The position numbers were made by a program, and so were the translations under genes. The notes below the pieces were generated by a model. The model searched no databases. It was not told the DNA's origin and worked only from the letters and a program-made list of their open reading frames with translations. Shown piece by piece: positions 6,070 to 15,216 of a stretch of DNA of 33,729 bases. This DNA is from Aquaspirillum serpens DSM 68 (GTDB lineage: Bacteria > Pseudomonadota > Gammaproteobacteria > Burkholderiales > Aquaspirillaceae). Location of the stretch: assembly GCF_000420525.1 (NCBI RefSeq), contig NZ_ATVC01000026.1, forward strand, positions 1 to 33,729, given 5' to 3'. Position 1 is the first letter of the stretch. Each line of letters begins with the position of its first letter.

Positions 6070-7899
6070 TTAATCTGTGGCTTTCACCGGTTTAATTTTG
6101 ATCGGGAAAGTCTGCTGCAAACTTTTGACATAAGCAAAGGCATCTTGACCCACTTGGAGTTCAGTCAAACGGGCGGCGAGTTCCGCTTGTCGCTCAGCGT
6201 TCTTAGCCGGTGGGGTGGCATGTGGTGCGACACGATAAATCACATAACTGCCATCGCCCACCGCCGTGCCGACATACGCCGGTGCAGGTTTCAACTTGGC
6301 AGAAAACACCACTCGTGCTTCTTCTGGCGATAAGCCGATTGGCGCTTCACGCGAGACACGCTGCAATGGCCCCCAAGCGTATTGGTCGCTGGCTTGTCCA
6401 GCTTTGAGCTTGGCTAAGAATGCCTTACCTGCCTCTTGCGCCACAGTGTTGGCCTGTTGTAAGCGCAGTTCCCGTTCAATTTGTGCCGATACTTGCTCTA
6501 GTGGTTGCTGTTGCGCTGGGCGATGTTCTACCACACGGGCAATGACAGTGCGGCCCGGTGCAATTTCAATGGCCTCGCTATTGTGTTTTTGTTTCAACAC
6601 ATCATCACCAAACACCGCTTCTAACAGCTTAGGTTGGGCTAAAGGAGAGGGGAGAGCGGTATTACGCTCTAACCATTCGCTGGTTTGCGGCTTGGTTTTC
6701 AGCAAATCGGCCACGGCCTGTAAGCTATCTGCCTTTTGATAGGCCAACTCACCTGCTTCTTCTACCTTTTGCCGATATAGCATATTGGCTTTTTGCTTTT
6801 GTAAGCGTTCGACAATCGCCGGTTTCACCGACTTGAGATCAGGCGAGCGAATGTCTTGCACTTTAATGATGTGAAAGCCAAATTCACTTTCCACCAACTC
6901 ACTGAGCTGACCTTTGTTCAGTTTGAAAGCCGCTTCCTCAAACGATTTCACCATCACACCACGCGGCACATAACCAAGATCCCCGCCACGCGCAGCACTA
7001 CCGGGGTCTTGTGAATGTTGACGGGCAAGGGCAGCGAATTGTTCAGGTTTTTCCTGCAACAACGACAACACGGTTTCTGCTTGTTGACGGGTGTTTTGTC
7101 TGACTTCGTTGTTTGCACCTTGTGGTAAGGCAAACAAAATATGGGCAAGTTGGCGTTCTTCTCGCGCCAGCTCGGCCTTGTGTTCTTCAAAGTATTTTTC
7201 AATCTCAGCCGCTTCAATTGGAATCGTGGCAGCAATTTGATCGAGGGTGATGTCAATGTATTCCAGCTTTACCGCTTCTGGAATGACATATTGTTGTTTG
7301 TCTTTTTCATACGCGGCTTTAATCGCATCTGGGGCAAGCTGTACGCGGTCGGTGAATTTTTCTGGGCGGAACCACAGCGGATTGATTTCGCGCACTTCGG
7401 CCAAGGTGATGGCTAAACGCTCTGTGACGGTTTTTGGTAAGAATGCAGAAGCAGCGAGGGCTTGAATTTGTTTGTCCAAGCGCAATTCACGCATCACATT
7501 TTGTTCAAAGGCATCAGCAGACAGATTTTGTGATGCTAAATAAGCCTGATACATCGCAGGGTCAAAGCGACCATCTTTTTGTACCGCAGGCATCGCCGCA
7601 ATCGCACGCTGTAACATCGCTGGGGTAATCACCAAACCGGCTTTTTCTGCCTCGGCCAACAACAAGCGCTGGCGGATCAGCATATCGAGCATTTGCTGTC
7701 GTAGCACAGGATTAGTTGGTTGGCCTTGCAATGCTTGGTCGATATCGCGACTGTAGATGCGGCTGTCGCCAACCTCTGCGAGATAGTTGTCATCGGTGGC
7801 GGTGGTATAGCTGCCCACCCCAAAGCCAACAAAAGTGAGTGCCACTGCCCCTAAGATCACCTTAATGAGGACAGTATTTTTTTGGACAAAATCAAACAT
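6070..7899 (-). CDS. ppiD: Periplasmic folding chaperone/peptidyl-prolyl isomerase PpiD
   Basis: PpiD is an inner-membrane-anchored chaperone facing the periplasm that assists newly translocated proteins near the Sec exit. The 609-residue protein has a short cytoplasmic N-terminus and one membrane helix at about residues 12-33. A SurA-like chaperone region follows to about 190, then a parvulin domain at about 245-350 (starting AHILFALPQG, with GGDLGYVPRG and FGFHIIKV) and a C-terminal chaperone-like region. Length and architecture match the family. It follows hupB, as in many proteobacteria, but two hairpins separate them. The ATG at 7899 is the only start that keeps the membrane helix near the N-terminus. 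Confidence 0.93.
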   Translation of the reverse strand: MFDFVQKNTVLIKVILGAVALTFVGFGVGSYTTATDDNYLAEVGDSRIYSRDIDQALQGQPTNPVLRQQMLDMLIRQRLLLAEAEKAGLVITPAMLQRAIAAMPAVQKDGRFDPAMYQAYLASQNLSADAFEQNVMRELRLDKQIQALAASAFLPKTVTERLAITLAEVREINPLWFRPEKFTDRVQLAPDAIKAAYEKDKQQYVIPEAVKLEYIDITLDQIAATIPIEAAEIEKYFEEHKAELAREERQLAHILFALPQGANNEVRQNTRQQAETVLSLLQEKPEQFAALARQHSQDPGSAARGGDLGYVPRGVMVKSFEEAAFKLNKGQLSELVESEFGFHIIKVQDIRSPDLKSVKPAIVERLQKQKANMLYRQKVEEAGELAYQKADSLQAVADLLKTKPQTSEWLERNTALPSPLAQPKLLEAVFGDDVLKQKHNSEAIEIAPGRTVIARVVEHRPAQQQPLEQVSAQIERELRLQQANTVAQEAGKAFLAKLKAGQASDQYAWGPLQRVSREAPIGLSPEEARVVFSAKLKPAPAYVGTAVGDGSYVIYRVAPHATPPAKNAERQAELAARLTELQVGQDAFAYVKSLQQTFPIKIKPVKATD

Positions 7900-7930
7900 A
7901 CACGCCGTATTTCCGTTTGCCGGTCGGCAA

Positions 7931-7960
7931 AAAATAAGGTGAACCCGAGGTGTTCACCTT
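7931..7960 (-). terminator. Terminator between hupB and ppiD
   Basis: On the minus strand AAGGTGAAC (7952-7960) pairs with GTTCACCTT (7936-7944) and is followed by ATTTTTTG. Its T-run merges with another palindrome (7916-7931, a seven-base stem with a two-base centre), only 17 bases before the ppiD start. Confidence 0.75.
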
Positions 7961-8007
7961 CAAATGAAATAAACACTTAACCTGTGCAACATCAAGCTCA
8001 GGCGCAC

Positions 8008-8041
8008 AAAGCAGTGCCAAGGCTCGCTTGCACACTGCTTT
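8008..8041 (-). repeat. Inverted repeat just after hupB
   Basis: A perfect nine-base stem, AAAGCAGTG (8008-8016) with CACTGCTTT (8033-8041), around a 16-base loop, starting 13 bases after the hupB stop. There is no T-run after it on either strand, so it may protect the hupB mRNA end rather than terminate transcription. Confidence 0.6.
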
Positions 8042-8053
8042 TACACAGACAAA

Positions 8054-8323
8054 TTACAGAGCGTCTTTCAACGCTTTGCCGGGACGGAACTTAGGCGATT
8101 TTGAAGCAGGGATCTGAATGGTAGCGCCGGTTTTTGGGTTGCGGCCAGTGCGTGCGGCACGTTCACCGACGTAGAAGCTGCCAAAGCCAACCAGCGTGAC
8201 GGTATCGCCCTGTTTCAGCGCCTCGGTTAAGGCAGCAACCGTAGCGTCCAATGCTTTGCCGGCATCGGCTTTAGACAGCGCAGCGCGCTCGGCGATGGCG
8301 TCGATCAATTCTGCTTTATTCAT
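8054..8323 (-). CDS. hupB: DNA-binding protein HU-beta
   Basis: A small histone-like protein that bends and wraps DNA as a dimer. The 89-residue product is typical of the family. The N-terminal [25 protein letters not shown] helices appear in full, followed by [19 protein letters not shown], where the proline of RNP intercalates between base pairs, and the C-terminal [16 protein letters not shown]. It has its own strong promoter between it and lon and a terminator before ppiD, so it is probably made from a short, abundant message independent of the protease genes. Confidence 0.97.
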   Translation of the reverse strand: MNKAELIDAIAERAALSKADAGKALDATVAALTEALKQGDTVTLVGFGSFYVGERAARTGRNPKTGATIQIPASKSPKFRPGKALKDAL

Positions 8324-8379
8324 TGTGATCCCTTAAATTATTTTAATGATTCCTAAGAATCGAAAATCAAACCGTCTGC

Positions 8380-8409
8380 TTTATAGCAAGGTGCAATTCG
8401 GCATGTCAA
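8380..8409 (-). promoter_or_regulatory. Strong sigma-70 promoter of hupB
   Basis: On the minus strand a perfect TTGACA (8404-8409) is followed after 18 bases by TATAAA (8380-8385). A short inverted repeat (GATTC/GAATC, 8348-8361) lies in the leader between the promoter and the start codon. Confidence 0.75.
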
Positions 8410-8424
8410 GCAAGCCACTCACGC

Positions 8425-10845
8425 TTAATGCGTGGTGATTTGCGAGCCATTCGCCGCTTCATTCAACGCCGGAATCGGTGTCACCGCTTCGGCCTCTTCC
8501 AACAAAGGCACCGGTTCACGCTCTAGGGCATGACTGAGCACTTGTTCAATCCATTTAACCGGATGAATTTCCAGCTTTTGTTTCACATTTGCCGGAATCT
8601 CAGCCAAATCTTTGACATTACCTTGTGGAATCAAGACATGCTTGATACCGCCACGTTGCGCGGCCAACAGCTTTTCTTTCAGACCACCAATCGGCAACAC
8701 TTCGCCGCGCAAGGTAATTTCACCGGTCATGGCAACATCGGCCCGAACGGGGATTTTAGTCAAAGCGGAGACCATCGCTGTCACAATCGCAATCCCTGCA
8801 GAAGGACCATCTTTTGGTGTAGCGCCCTCTGGCAAGTGAATATGGATGTCGTTTTTCTCGTAGAAGTTGCTGGCAATGCCTAATTGACGGGCGCGACTGC
8901 GTACCACACTCATTGCCGCCTGTACCGACTCTTGCATCACCTCACCGAGTTGGCCGGTGCGGATGATATTGCCTTTACCGACCAAGGCGACCGCTTCAAC
9001 CGTCAGCAACTCACCGCCCACTTCCGTCCATGCCAAGCCCGAAACTTGTCCAACCTGATTGGCTTGCTCAGCCACACCATAATCGTAGCGGCGCACGCCT
9101 AGGTATTTATCCAACCCTTTCGCCGCAATGGTCACTTTTTGTGCTGCTTTACCCAACTGTTTAGCACGCACCACCTTGCGACACAGTTTGGCCAATTCGC
9201 GGTCAAGATTACGCACACCGGCTTCGCGAGTGTAGTAACGCACAATGTCACGGATCGCTGATTCTTGCACGACCAATTCACCTTCAGTCAGGCCATTGTT
9301 TTTCAGCTGCTTCGGCAACAGATAGCGCTGAGCAATATTCAGCTTTTCATCTTCGGTGTAACCCGAGAGACGAATCACTTCCATCCGATCAAGTAACGCA
9401 GGTGGGATATTCATCGAATTTGCCGTTGCGACAAACATCACATCCGACAAATCGAAGTCAACTTCAGCATAATGATCAGCGAAAGCATGGTTTTGTTCGG
9501 GGTCTAACACTTCTAATAAAGCAGAAGAAGGATCGCCACGGAAATCAGACCCCATCTTGTCCACTTCATCGAGCAAGAACAGCGGGTTTTTCACCTTGGC
9601 TTTAATCATGCTTTGCAAAATTTTGCCCGGCATCGAACCAATATAGGTACGGCGGTGACCGCGAATTTCTGCTTCATCACGCACTCCACCCAGAGCCATC
9701 CGCACAAACTCGCGGTTTGTCGCACGAGCAATCGATTGCCCCAGCGATGTTTTACCGACACCGGGCGGGCCAACTAAGCACAAAATCGGGGCTTTAAGTT
9801 TATCGACACGCTGTTGAACCGCCAGATATTCAACAATCCGCTCTTTGACCTTTTCCAGACCAAAGTGATCGCTTTCTAATACCTCTTCTGCCGCAGCCAA
9901 GTCTTTATTGATCTTGCTTTTCTTTTTCCACGGCAGATCAATCAACGTTTCGATGTAATTGCGTACCACGGTTGCCTCGGCCGACATGGGCGACATCAGA
10001 CGCAATTTTTTCAACTCGGCTAAAGCTTTTTCGCGGGCTTCTTTTGTCATTCCAGCCGCTTTGATGCGCTTTTCCATCGCATCTAAGTCGCTGTTTTCGT
10101 CCAGCTCACCCAATTCTTGTTGAATGGCTTTGACTTGTTCGTTCAAGTAGTAGTCGCGCTGGGTTTTTTCCATCTGTTGCTTGACGCGACCACGAATGCG
10201 TTTTTCAACTTGCAGAATCTCTAGTTCAGATTCCAGTTGCGTCAACAAGTGCTCTAAGCGTGGCTCAGTGTGCAACAGCTCGAGCACTTCTTGTTTTTGT
10301 TCTAATTTCAGCGGTAAATGCGCGGCGATGGTGTCGGCCAAGCGGCCAGCTTTATCAATGCCAGTGATTGAGGTCAAAATCTCAGGAGGAATTTTTTTGC
10401 TGAGTTTGACAAATTGTTCAAACTGCGCCAATAAGGTCCGGCGCATGGCTTCAGATTCAGAGCTATGCTCTTCCTCTGCTGCAAACACTTCTAAATCGGC
10501 TTCAAAGAATTCGGCATCGTCACGAATTTCGGTGATGGTGGCACGTTGGCGGCCTTCAACCAGCACTTTGACCGTACCATCGGGCAGTTTCAACATCTGC
10601 AATACGGTGGATAGCGTACCAATGCGGTATAAATCTTCTTCGGAAGGTTCGTCTTTAGCAGCAGTTTTTTGGGCAACCAATAAAATCTGTTTGCCCTCGT
10701 TCATTGCCTGTTCAAGTGCCTTAATCGACTTGGGGCGGCCCACAAACAGGGGGATCACCATATGCGGGAACACCACGACATCGCGCAAGGGGAGCAGGGG
10801 CAAGGTCAAAGCTTCTGCAGGTGCGGTATCTTGGGCGTTAGACAT
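8425..10845 (-). CDS. lon: ATP-dependent protease Lon
   Basis: Lon is the hexameric AAA+ serine protease that degrades misfolded and regulatory proteins in the cytosol. The 806-residue protein has the full layout. The substrate-binding N domain opens with [19 protein letters not shown], then comes a coiled-coil region, the ATPase with GPPGVGKTS and FLLDEVDKM, and the protease domain. The catalytic Ser682 (in KDGPSAGIA) and Lys725 (in [10 protein letters not shown]) form the dyad. The C-terminal tail after the protease domain is slightly longer than in E. coli (806 versus 784 residues overall). The start at 10845 ([11 protein letters not shown]) has AGGA seven bases upstream; 18 more in-frame codons upstream look unlike the family. 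A near-perfect sigma-32 promoter precedes it. Confidence 0.97.
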   Translation of the reverse strand: MSNAQDTAPAEALTLPLLPLRDVVVFPHMVIPLFVGRPKSIKALEQAMNEGKQILLVAQKTAAKDEPSEEDLYRIGTLSTVLQMLKLPDGTVKVLVEGRQRATITEIRDDAEFFEADLEVFAAEEEHSSESEAMRRTLLAQFEQFVKLSKKIPPEILTSITGIDKAGRLADTIAAHLPLKLEQKQEVLELLHTEPRLEHLLTQLESELEILQVEKRIRGRVKQQMEKTQRDYYLNEQVKAIQQELGELDENSDLDAMEKRIKAAGMTKEAREKALAELKKLRLMSPMSAEATVVRNYIETLIDLPWKKKSKINKDLAAAEEVLESDHFGLEKVKERIVEYLAVQQRVDKLKAPILCLVGPPGVGKTSLGQSIARATNREFVRMALGGVRDEAEIRGHRRTYIGSMPGKILQSMIKAKVKNPLFLLDEVDKMGSDFRGDPSSALLEVLDPEQNHAFADHYAEVDFDLSDVMFVATANSMNIPPALLDRMEVIRLSGYTEDEKLNIAQRYLLPKQLKNNGLTEGELVVQESAIRDIVRYYTREAGVRNLDRELAKLCRKVVRAKQLGKAAQKVTIAAKGLDKYLGVRRYDYGVAEQANQVGQVSGLAWTEVGGELLTVEAVALVGKGNIIRTGQLGEVMQESVQAAMSVVRSRARQLGIASNFYEKNDIHIHLPEGATPKDGPSAGIAIVTAMVSALTKIPVRADVAMTGEITLRGEVLPIGGLKEKLLAAQRGGIKHVLIPQGNVKDLAEIPANVKQKLEIHPVKWIEQVLSHALEREPVPLLEEAEAVTPIPALNEAANGSQITTH

Positions 10846-10882
10846 TGAGTTTCCTGTAATTAAAGACGAAGAGATGCAAGGG

Positions 10883-10910
10883 AAATGGGGCAGGCGCAAG
10901 CGAATTCAAG
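10883..10910 (-). promoter_or_regulatory. Heat-shock (sigma-32) promoter of lon
   Basis: On the minus strand CTTGAAT (10904-10910) is followed after 13 bases by CCCCATTT (10883-10890). The -10 element is a perfect sigma-32 match and the -35 differs only at its last base. It lies between the clpX terminator and the lon start. Confidence 0.85.
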
Positions 10911-10934
10911 CAAAACACCCACCATCCCCCCTTC

Positions 10935-10961
10935 GACAAAAAACCGCCCCGAAGGGCGGTT
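10935..10961 (-). terminator. Terminator of the tig-clpP-clpX operon
   Basis: On the minus strand AACCGCCC, a TTCG tetraloop and GGGCGGTT (10942-10961) are followed by TTTTG. It starts about 20 bases after the clpX stop and separates clpX from lon. Confidence 0.9.
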
Positions 10962-10983
10962 AGTGTCATACAACAAGCCAACA

Positions 10984-12258
10984 CTAGGCAGAACGTGATA
11001 CCGATAGATCGTCTTCTTGATAGACATAAAGCGGTTTCACGCCCTGTTCGATTACGTTTTCATCGACCACGACGCGATTGACGCCAGACAACGAGGGAAG
11101 CTCGTACATGGTATCAAGCAACGCTCGCTCGATAATCGAGCGCAAACCACGGGCACCCGTTTTGCGGGCAAGCGCTTGTTTAGCAATGGCTTTTAGAGCT
11201 GTTGGTCGAATTTCTAGCTCGACTTCTTCCATCGCAAACAGCTGTTGGAATTGTTTGATTAAAGCGTTACGCGGTTCGGTGAGAATCGTCACCATCGCGG
11301 CTTCATCCAATTCTTCCAACATCGCCAACACCGGCAAGCGACCGATAAACTCGGGAATCAAACCGAATTTAATCAAATCTTCTGGCTCGGTTTCTTGCAA
11401 AACACGGCCAATCGCCTCGCCTTGCTCTTTCGAGAAGACATCCGCCCCGAAACCAATCCCGCCTTTTTGTGAACGCTGACGGATAATTTTTTCTAAGCCA
11501 TCAAAAGCGCCACCACAAATAAACAGGATGTTGGTGGTGTCAACTTGGATAAACTCTTGATTCGGGTGTTTGCGGCCACCTTGCGGCGGAATCGATGCAA
11601 CAGTGCCTTCAATCAGCTTTAACAGCGCCTGTTGCACCCCTTCACCCGATACATCACGGGTAATCGAAGGGTTGTCAGACTTACGGGAAATTTTATCGAT
11701 TTCATCGATATAGATAATCCCACGCTGAGCCTTGCTGACATCGTAATCACATTTTTGCAACAGCTTCTGAATGATGTTTTCAACATCTTCACCCACATAA
11801 CCAGCTTCGGTCAGTGTGGTTGCATCGGCCATCACAAAGGGCACATCCAACAAACGTGCCAAAGTTTGTGCTAACAGGGTTTTTCCTGAACCCGTTGGGC
11901 CAATCAGCAAGATATTACTCTTAGCCAATTCAACCCCGGGCGCACCTTCTTCGCCACGTGCCAGACGTTTGTAATGATTATATACAGCCACCGAGAGCAC
12001 TTTTTTCGCTGCCTCTTGACCAATGACATATTGGTCGAGGGTAGCGCGGATCTCTTGTGGCGTTGGCAGGTGAGATTTGGTTTTATCTTTCCCTTCCAAC
12101 GCTGCAGCTGCCTGTTCTTCACGAATGATGTCGTTACATAAATCGACACACTCATTACAAATAAAGACCTGTGGGCCAGCAATCATCTTGCTGACCTCGT
12201 GTTGGCTCTTACCGCAGAAAGAACAGTACAGCAGCTTGTCTTTCTTTTTTATGCTCAT
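10984..12258 (-). CDS. clpX: ClpXP protease ATPase subunit ClpX
   Basis: ClpX is the AAA+ unfoldase that recognises tagged substrates and feeds them into ClpP. The 424-residue product starts with the C4 zinc-binding domain (Cys12, Cys15, Cys34, Cys37). It then has Walker A (GPTGSGKT), the pore loop GYVGEDVE, Walker B ([10 protein letters not shown]), the RKH loop and an IGF motif (GGIGFGAD) that docks on ClpP. Its ATG overlaps the clpP stop as ATGA, so the two should be translated in a coupled way. There is no separate promoter between them. A strong terminator follows. Confidence 0.98.
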   Translation of the reverse strand: MSIKKKDKLLYCSFCGKSQHEVSKMIAGPQVFICNECVDLCNDIIREEQAAAALEGKDKTKSHLPTPQEIRATLDQYVIGQEAAKKVLSVAVYNHYKRLARGEEGAPGVELAKSNILLIGPTGSGKTLLAQTLARLLDVPFVMADATTLTEAGYVGEDVENIIQKLLQKCDYDVSKAQRGIIYIDEIDKISRKSDNPSITRDVSGEGVQQALLKLIEGTVASIPPQGGRKHPNQEFIQVDTTNILFICGGAFDGLEKIIRQRSQKGGIGFGADVFSKEQGEAIGRVLQETEPEDLIKFGLIPEFIGRLPVLAMLEELDEAAMVTILTEPRNALIKQFQQLFAMEEVELEIRPTALKAIAKQALARKTGARGLRSIIERALLDTMYELPSLSGVNRVVVDENVIEQGVKPLYVYQEDDLSVSRSA

Positions 12259-12902
12259 GAACGGGCTGCCTCGCTGCGATTAGCAAGCACTTTGTCGATT
12301 AAACCATATTCACGCGCTGCTTCCGCCGTCATGAAGTTATCGCGATCGGTATCACGCTCTAAATCTTCCACTGCACGGTCGCAGTGTTGTGCCATCAACT
12401 CGTTGAGCTTGCGTTTCAAGCTAAGAATTTCGCGGGCATGAATCTCAAAGTCGGAAGCCTGACCGGAGAACCCACCCAACGGCTGGTGAATCATGACACG
12501 AGAATTTGGCAACGCAAAGCGTTTGCCTTTTGCGCCAGCAGAGAGCAAGAACGCGCCCATGCTTGCCGCTTGCCCAATGCACAGTGTTGACACATCAGGC
12601 TTGATAAAATTCATCGTGTCATAAATCGACAGCCCTGCAGTCACCGACCCACCGGGTGAGTTGATATACAGGTAGATGTCTTTGTCAGGATTTTCCGACT
12701 CGAGAAACAATAACTGCGCTACCACCAGATTGGCAGAATCATCTGTCACCGGCCCCACCATAAACACAATGCGCTCTTTAAGCAGGCGAGAGTAAATATC
12801 GTAGGCGCGCTCACCACGACCGCTTTGCTCCACCACCATCGGTACGAGACCTAAAGCATGTGGAGCGGGTTGTGTAGTTTGCCAATCTGATTGGATATGC
12901 AT
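12255..12902 (-). CDS. clpP: ATP-dependent Clp protease proteolytic subunit ClpP
   Basis: ClpP forms the double seven-membered proteolytic barrel used by ClpX and ClpA. The 215-residue protein has a full catalytic triad: Ser114 in GQAASMGAF, His139 in VMIHQPLGG and Asp188 in DTDRDNF. The oligomerisation helix and handle region are present. A short N-terminal extension before [14 protein letters not shown] is probably removed as the propeptide. The start overlaps the tig stop by one base (TAATG) and the stop overlaps the clpX start, so tig, clpP and clpX form one tightly packed operon. Confidence 0.98.
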   Translation of the reverse strand: MHIQSDWQTTQPAPHALGLVPMVVEQSGRGERAYDIYSRLLKERIVFMVGPVTDDSANLVVAQLLFLESENPDKDIYLYINSPGGSVTAGLSIYDTMNFIKPDVSTLCIGQAASMGAFLLSAGAKGKRFALPNSRVMIHQPLGGFSGQASDFEIHAREILSLKRKLNELMAQHCDRAVEDLERDTDRDNFMTAEAAREYGLIDKVLANRSEAARS

Positions 12903-14206
12903 TAGGCGTTCCCCATCAACTCATCAAAAGAAACCGGTTTCTCGCTTACTTTGGCCTGAGATAACACAAATTCAACCACGTTGTCTTCGAGCACCATCGA
13001 TTCTGGGCCTTGCAGACGTTCTGGGCTGGCTTTGTACCATGCGATAACTTCTTCAGGTTGTTCGTAGCTCTCGGCAAATTCTTGGATCAGAGCCATCACT
13101 TGCTCTTCTTTTGCTTTGATGTCGTGTTTCTCAACCAGTTCCGCCAAAATCAAACCCAAAGCAACACGGCGCTCGGCTTGTTTGGTGAACAAATCAGCAG
13201 GCAGCGGCATCGAGTTTGCATCAATCCCACGTTGTGCCAAGTCTTGACGAGCTTGATCCATCAAACGGTTGACTTCCATGCCCACCAACGCTTTTGGCAA
13301 TTCGATTGGGGTGGCATCCAACAACGCTTGCATTGCATTTTCTTTCACTTGTGCTTGCAGGCGGCGTTTGACTTCGCGGGTCACGTTTTTACGAATTTCT
13401 TCGCGCATTTTGCTCACATCGCCATCAACAATGCCGAGCTGTTTTGCAAAAGCTTCGTCGATTTCTGGCAAGGTCGCGGCAGCAACGTTTTTCACCGTGA
13501 TAGTGAACACGGCGGTTTTGCCAGCCACGTCTTTACCGTGGTAATCCTCAGGGAAAGTCACCGACACCTCACGGCTTTCGCCTTCGGTCAAACCCACCAC
13601 ACCAGTTTCAAACTCAGGCAACATTTGGCCTTGGCCCAACACAAACGGGAAGTTTTCCGAGCTACCGCCGGCAAACGCTTCGCCATCGATGGTACCTTTG
13701 AAATCGATAATCACGCGGTCGCCTTCGGCAGCAGCGCGCTCAACACGGTCGAAACGGGTGCGTTGTTTACGCAGAATATCAATCGTTTTATCAATTTCAG
13801 CGTCAGTCACTTCGGTCACTGGTTTTTCAACTTCTTTATCAGCTAAAGAACCGATAGCGACTTCTGGATAGATTTCAAACAAAGCACTGAAGGTAAATTG
13901 GCTGCGGTCTTCTTCGTTATTTTGTGGTTCAAAACGAGGGAAGCCAGCAACACGCAACGCTTGTTCGCGCACAGCTGCAGTAAAGCTATTTTGAATCTCT
14001 TCACCCAACACTTCTTCACGCACTTGCAAACCGTAGTTCTGCTCAACAATTTTCAGTGGCGCTTTGCCTGGGCGGAAACCTTGGATCTTGGCATTACGAG
14101 CCACACGCTGTAAGCGTTGTTTCACTTGGTTGTCGATGGCTTCGGTAGGCAAGGAGATCGTCAAACGGCGCTCCAAGGTGCTCAACGTTTCCAACTGAAT
14201 TTGCAT
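12902..14206 (-). CDS. tig: Trigger factor, ribosome-bound chaperone
   Basis: Trigger factor binds the ribosome exit tunnel and shields nascent chains. The 434-residue protein has the N-terminal ribosome-binding domain with the signature GFRPGKAP. An FKBP-type isomerase domain at about residues 150-245 follows ([27 protein letters not shown]), and then a long helical C-terminal chaperone domain. Length and order match the family. AAGGA lies seven bases before the ATG. It heads the tig-clpP-clpX operon, which probably uses a sigma-70-type promoter about 120 bases upstream; I found no sigma-32 match there. Confidence 0.98.
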   Translation of the reverse strand: MQIQLETLSTLERRLTISLPTEAIDNQVKQRLQRVARNAKIQGFRPGKAPLKIVEQNYGLQVREEVLGEEIQNSFTAAVREQALRVAGFPRFEPQNNEEDRSQFTFSALFEIYPEVAIGSLADKEVEKPVTEVTDAEIDKTIDILRKQRTRFDRVERAAAEGDRVIIDFKGTIDGEAFAGGSSENFPFVLGQGQMLPEFETGVVGLTEGESREVSVTFPEDYHGKDVAGKTAVFTITVKNVAAATLPEIDEAFAKQLGIVDGDVSKMREEIRKNVTREVKRRLQAQVKENAMQALLDATPIELPKALVGMEVNRLMDQARQDLAQRGIDANSMPLPADLFTKQAERRVALGLILAELVEKHDIKAKEEQVMALIQEFAESYEQPEEVIAWYKASPERLQGPESMVLEDNVVEFVLSQAKVSEKPVSFDELMGNA

Positions 14207-14323
14207 CTTGAATCCTTAATCAAAAGCTTGGATGAAAAGCGATAAAGGCAAGGACGGTCAAATCACCCGATCAGGATTTCATCCGAGCGAGGAGACTGTT
14301 CTGGCTTACGCAAGAAAGGCGCG

Positions 14324-14351
14324 AGTATATCACGGGTGTTTACTGCAGCAA
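14324..14351 (-). promoter_or_regulatory. Candidate sigma-70 promoter of tig-clpP-clpX
   Basis: On the minus strand TTGCTG (14346-14351) and TATACT (14324-14329) are separated by 16 bases. The predicted leader is about 110 bases long. Confidence 0.5.
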
Positions 14352-14415
14352 CGGGCTGGGATCAAACAGCAGGCATTCTGCGGCGAATTGGCTCGCCATC
14401 ATCATGCTATCTCGC

Positions 14416-15207
14416 TCAAACCAAGACAGCCGCCCGTTGTCGTACTTGTTCAAATAGACAGACCGCCGCCGCGATTGCCACATTCAATGATTCGGTTTGT
14501 CCAGGCATCGGAATTAACACCGGCTGGGCTAAAGCGGCCAAGGCATCAGAAACGCCGGTGCCCTCATTGCCAAAAACAAAAGCGCACGGCGAAGTTAAAT
14601 CACATTGGTAAAGACTGTGCTCGGCGGCAAGATGGGTCACCAGTTTGGTACCAGAAAAATCGGCCAGCACACGGGCTAAGTCGGCATTGCTAACAATTTG
14701 CAGCGAAAAATGCGCTCCCATTGCCGCACGGAGCACTTTCGATGACCACGCATCAACACAGTCAGGGGACAAATAGACTTGGCTTATCCCCGCCGCCGCC
14801 GCCGTACGCAGCAGTGTCCCTAGGTTACCCGGATCGCGAATCGACTCTAGTAATAGTTTGTCTTGCGACATCACCATCGGGTGCGGCAAGGCCGCCAACG
14901 ACATCACCCCCAGCACCTCGGGAGCCGAATGTAGGGCTGACATTTTCTGTAACGCAGCTTCTGCTACCCACACGCATTCGGTGGTGGTGGCACAGCGTTG
15001 CAATAACGCTTGGACTTCGGGATGGTGTTCTGCGCGGCTATTGAGATAAAGACGTTCTAAGCACCCACCTCGATCAAGCAAGGTGTGGCACAGATGGAGT
15101 CCTTCCAACACACATTGCTGTTCGGTCTGGCGCGCTTTCGCCTTTTCTAATAAGCGATTGAGGGTTTTTAGCTGTGGGTTGTGTGGAGAATCAATACGGG
15201 CAAGCAA
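14416..15207 (-). CDS. SpoU/TrmH-family RNA 2'-O-methyltransferase
   Basis: Members of this family methylate ribose 2'-hydroxyls in rRNA or tRNA using S-adenosylmethionine bound in a trefoil knot. The 263-residue product has an N-terminal substrate-binding domain (about 1-105). All three SpoU motifs follow: RDPGNLGTLLRTAAAAG at 124-140, FGNEGTGVS near 213, and IPMPGQTESLNVAIA near 231. The domain layout resembles 23S rRNA methyltransferases of the RlmB/TsnR type, but the exact target base cannot be told from sequence. The start appears to be a TTG with AAGGGG five bases upstream, 10 bases after the HDOD gene stop, so it is likely the last gene of the motA operon. Confidence 0.85.
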   Translation of the reverse strand: MLARIDSPHNPQLKTLNRLLEKAKARQTEQQCVLEGLHLCHTLLDRGGCLERLYLNSRAEHHPEVQALLQRCATTTECVWVAEAALQKMSALHSAPEVLGVMSLAALPHPMVMSQDKLLLESIRDPGNLGTLLRTAAAAGISQVYLSPDCVDAWSSKVLRAAMGAHFSLQIVSNADLARVLADFSGTKLVTHLAAEHSLYQCDLTSPCAFVFGNEGTGVSDALAALAQPVLIPMPGQTESLNVAIAAAVCLFEQVRQRAAVLV

Positions 15208-15216
15208 AACAACCCC

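Noticed and set aside
10181-10963. 260-codon plus-strand frame opposite lon
   Set aside because: Ser/Asn/Cys-rich shadow of the lon coding strand; it also runs through the lon promoter and the clpX terminator.
13010-13846. 278-codon plus-strand frame opposite tig
   Set aside because: It has no ribosome binding site, an odd Phe/His/Gln-rich composition, and is fully antisense to a complete trigger factor gene.
14207-14415. Sigma-32 promoter for tig-clpP-clpX
   Set aside because: No CTTGAA with a correctly spaced CCCCAT-like element was found.
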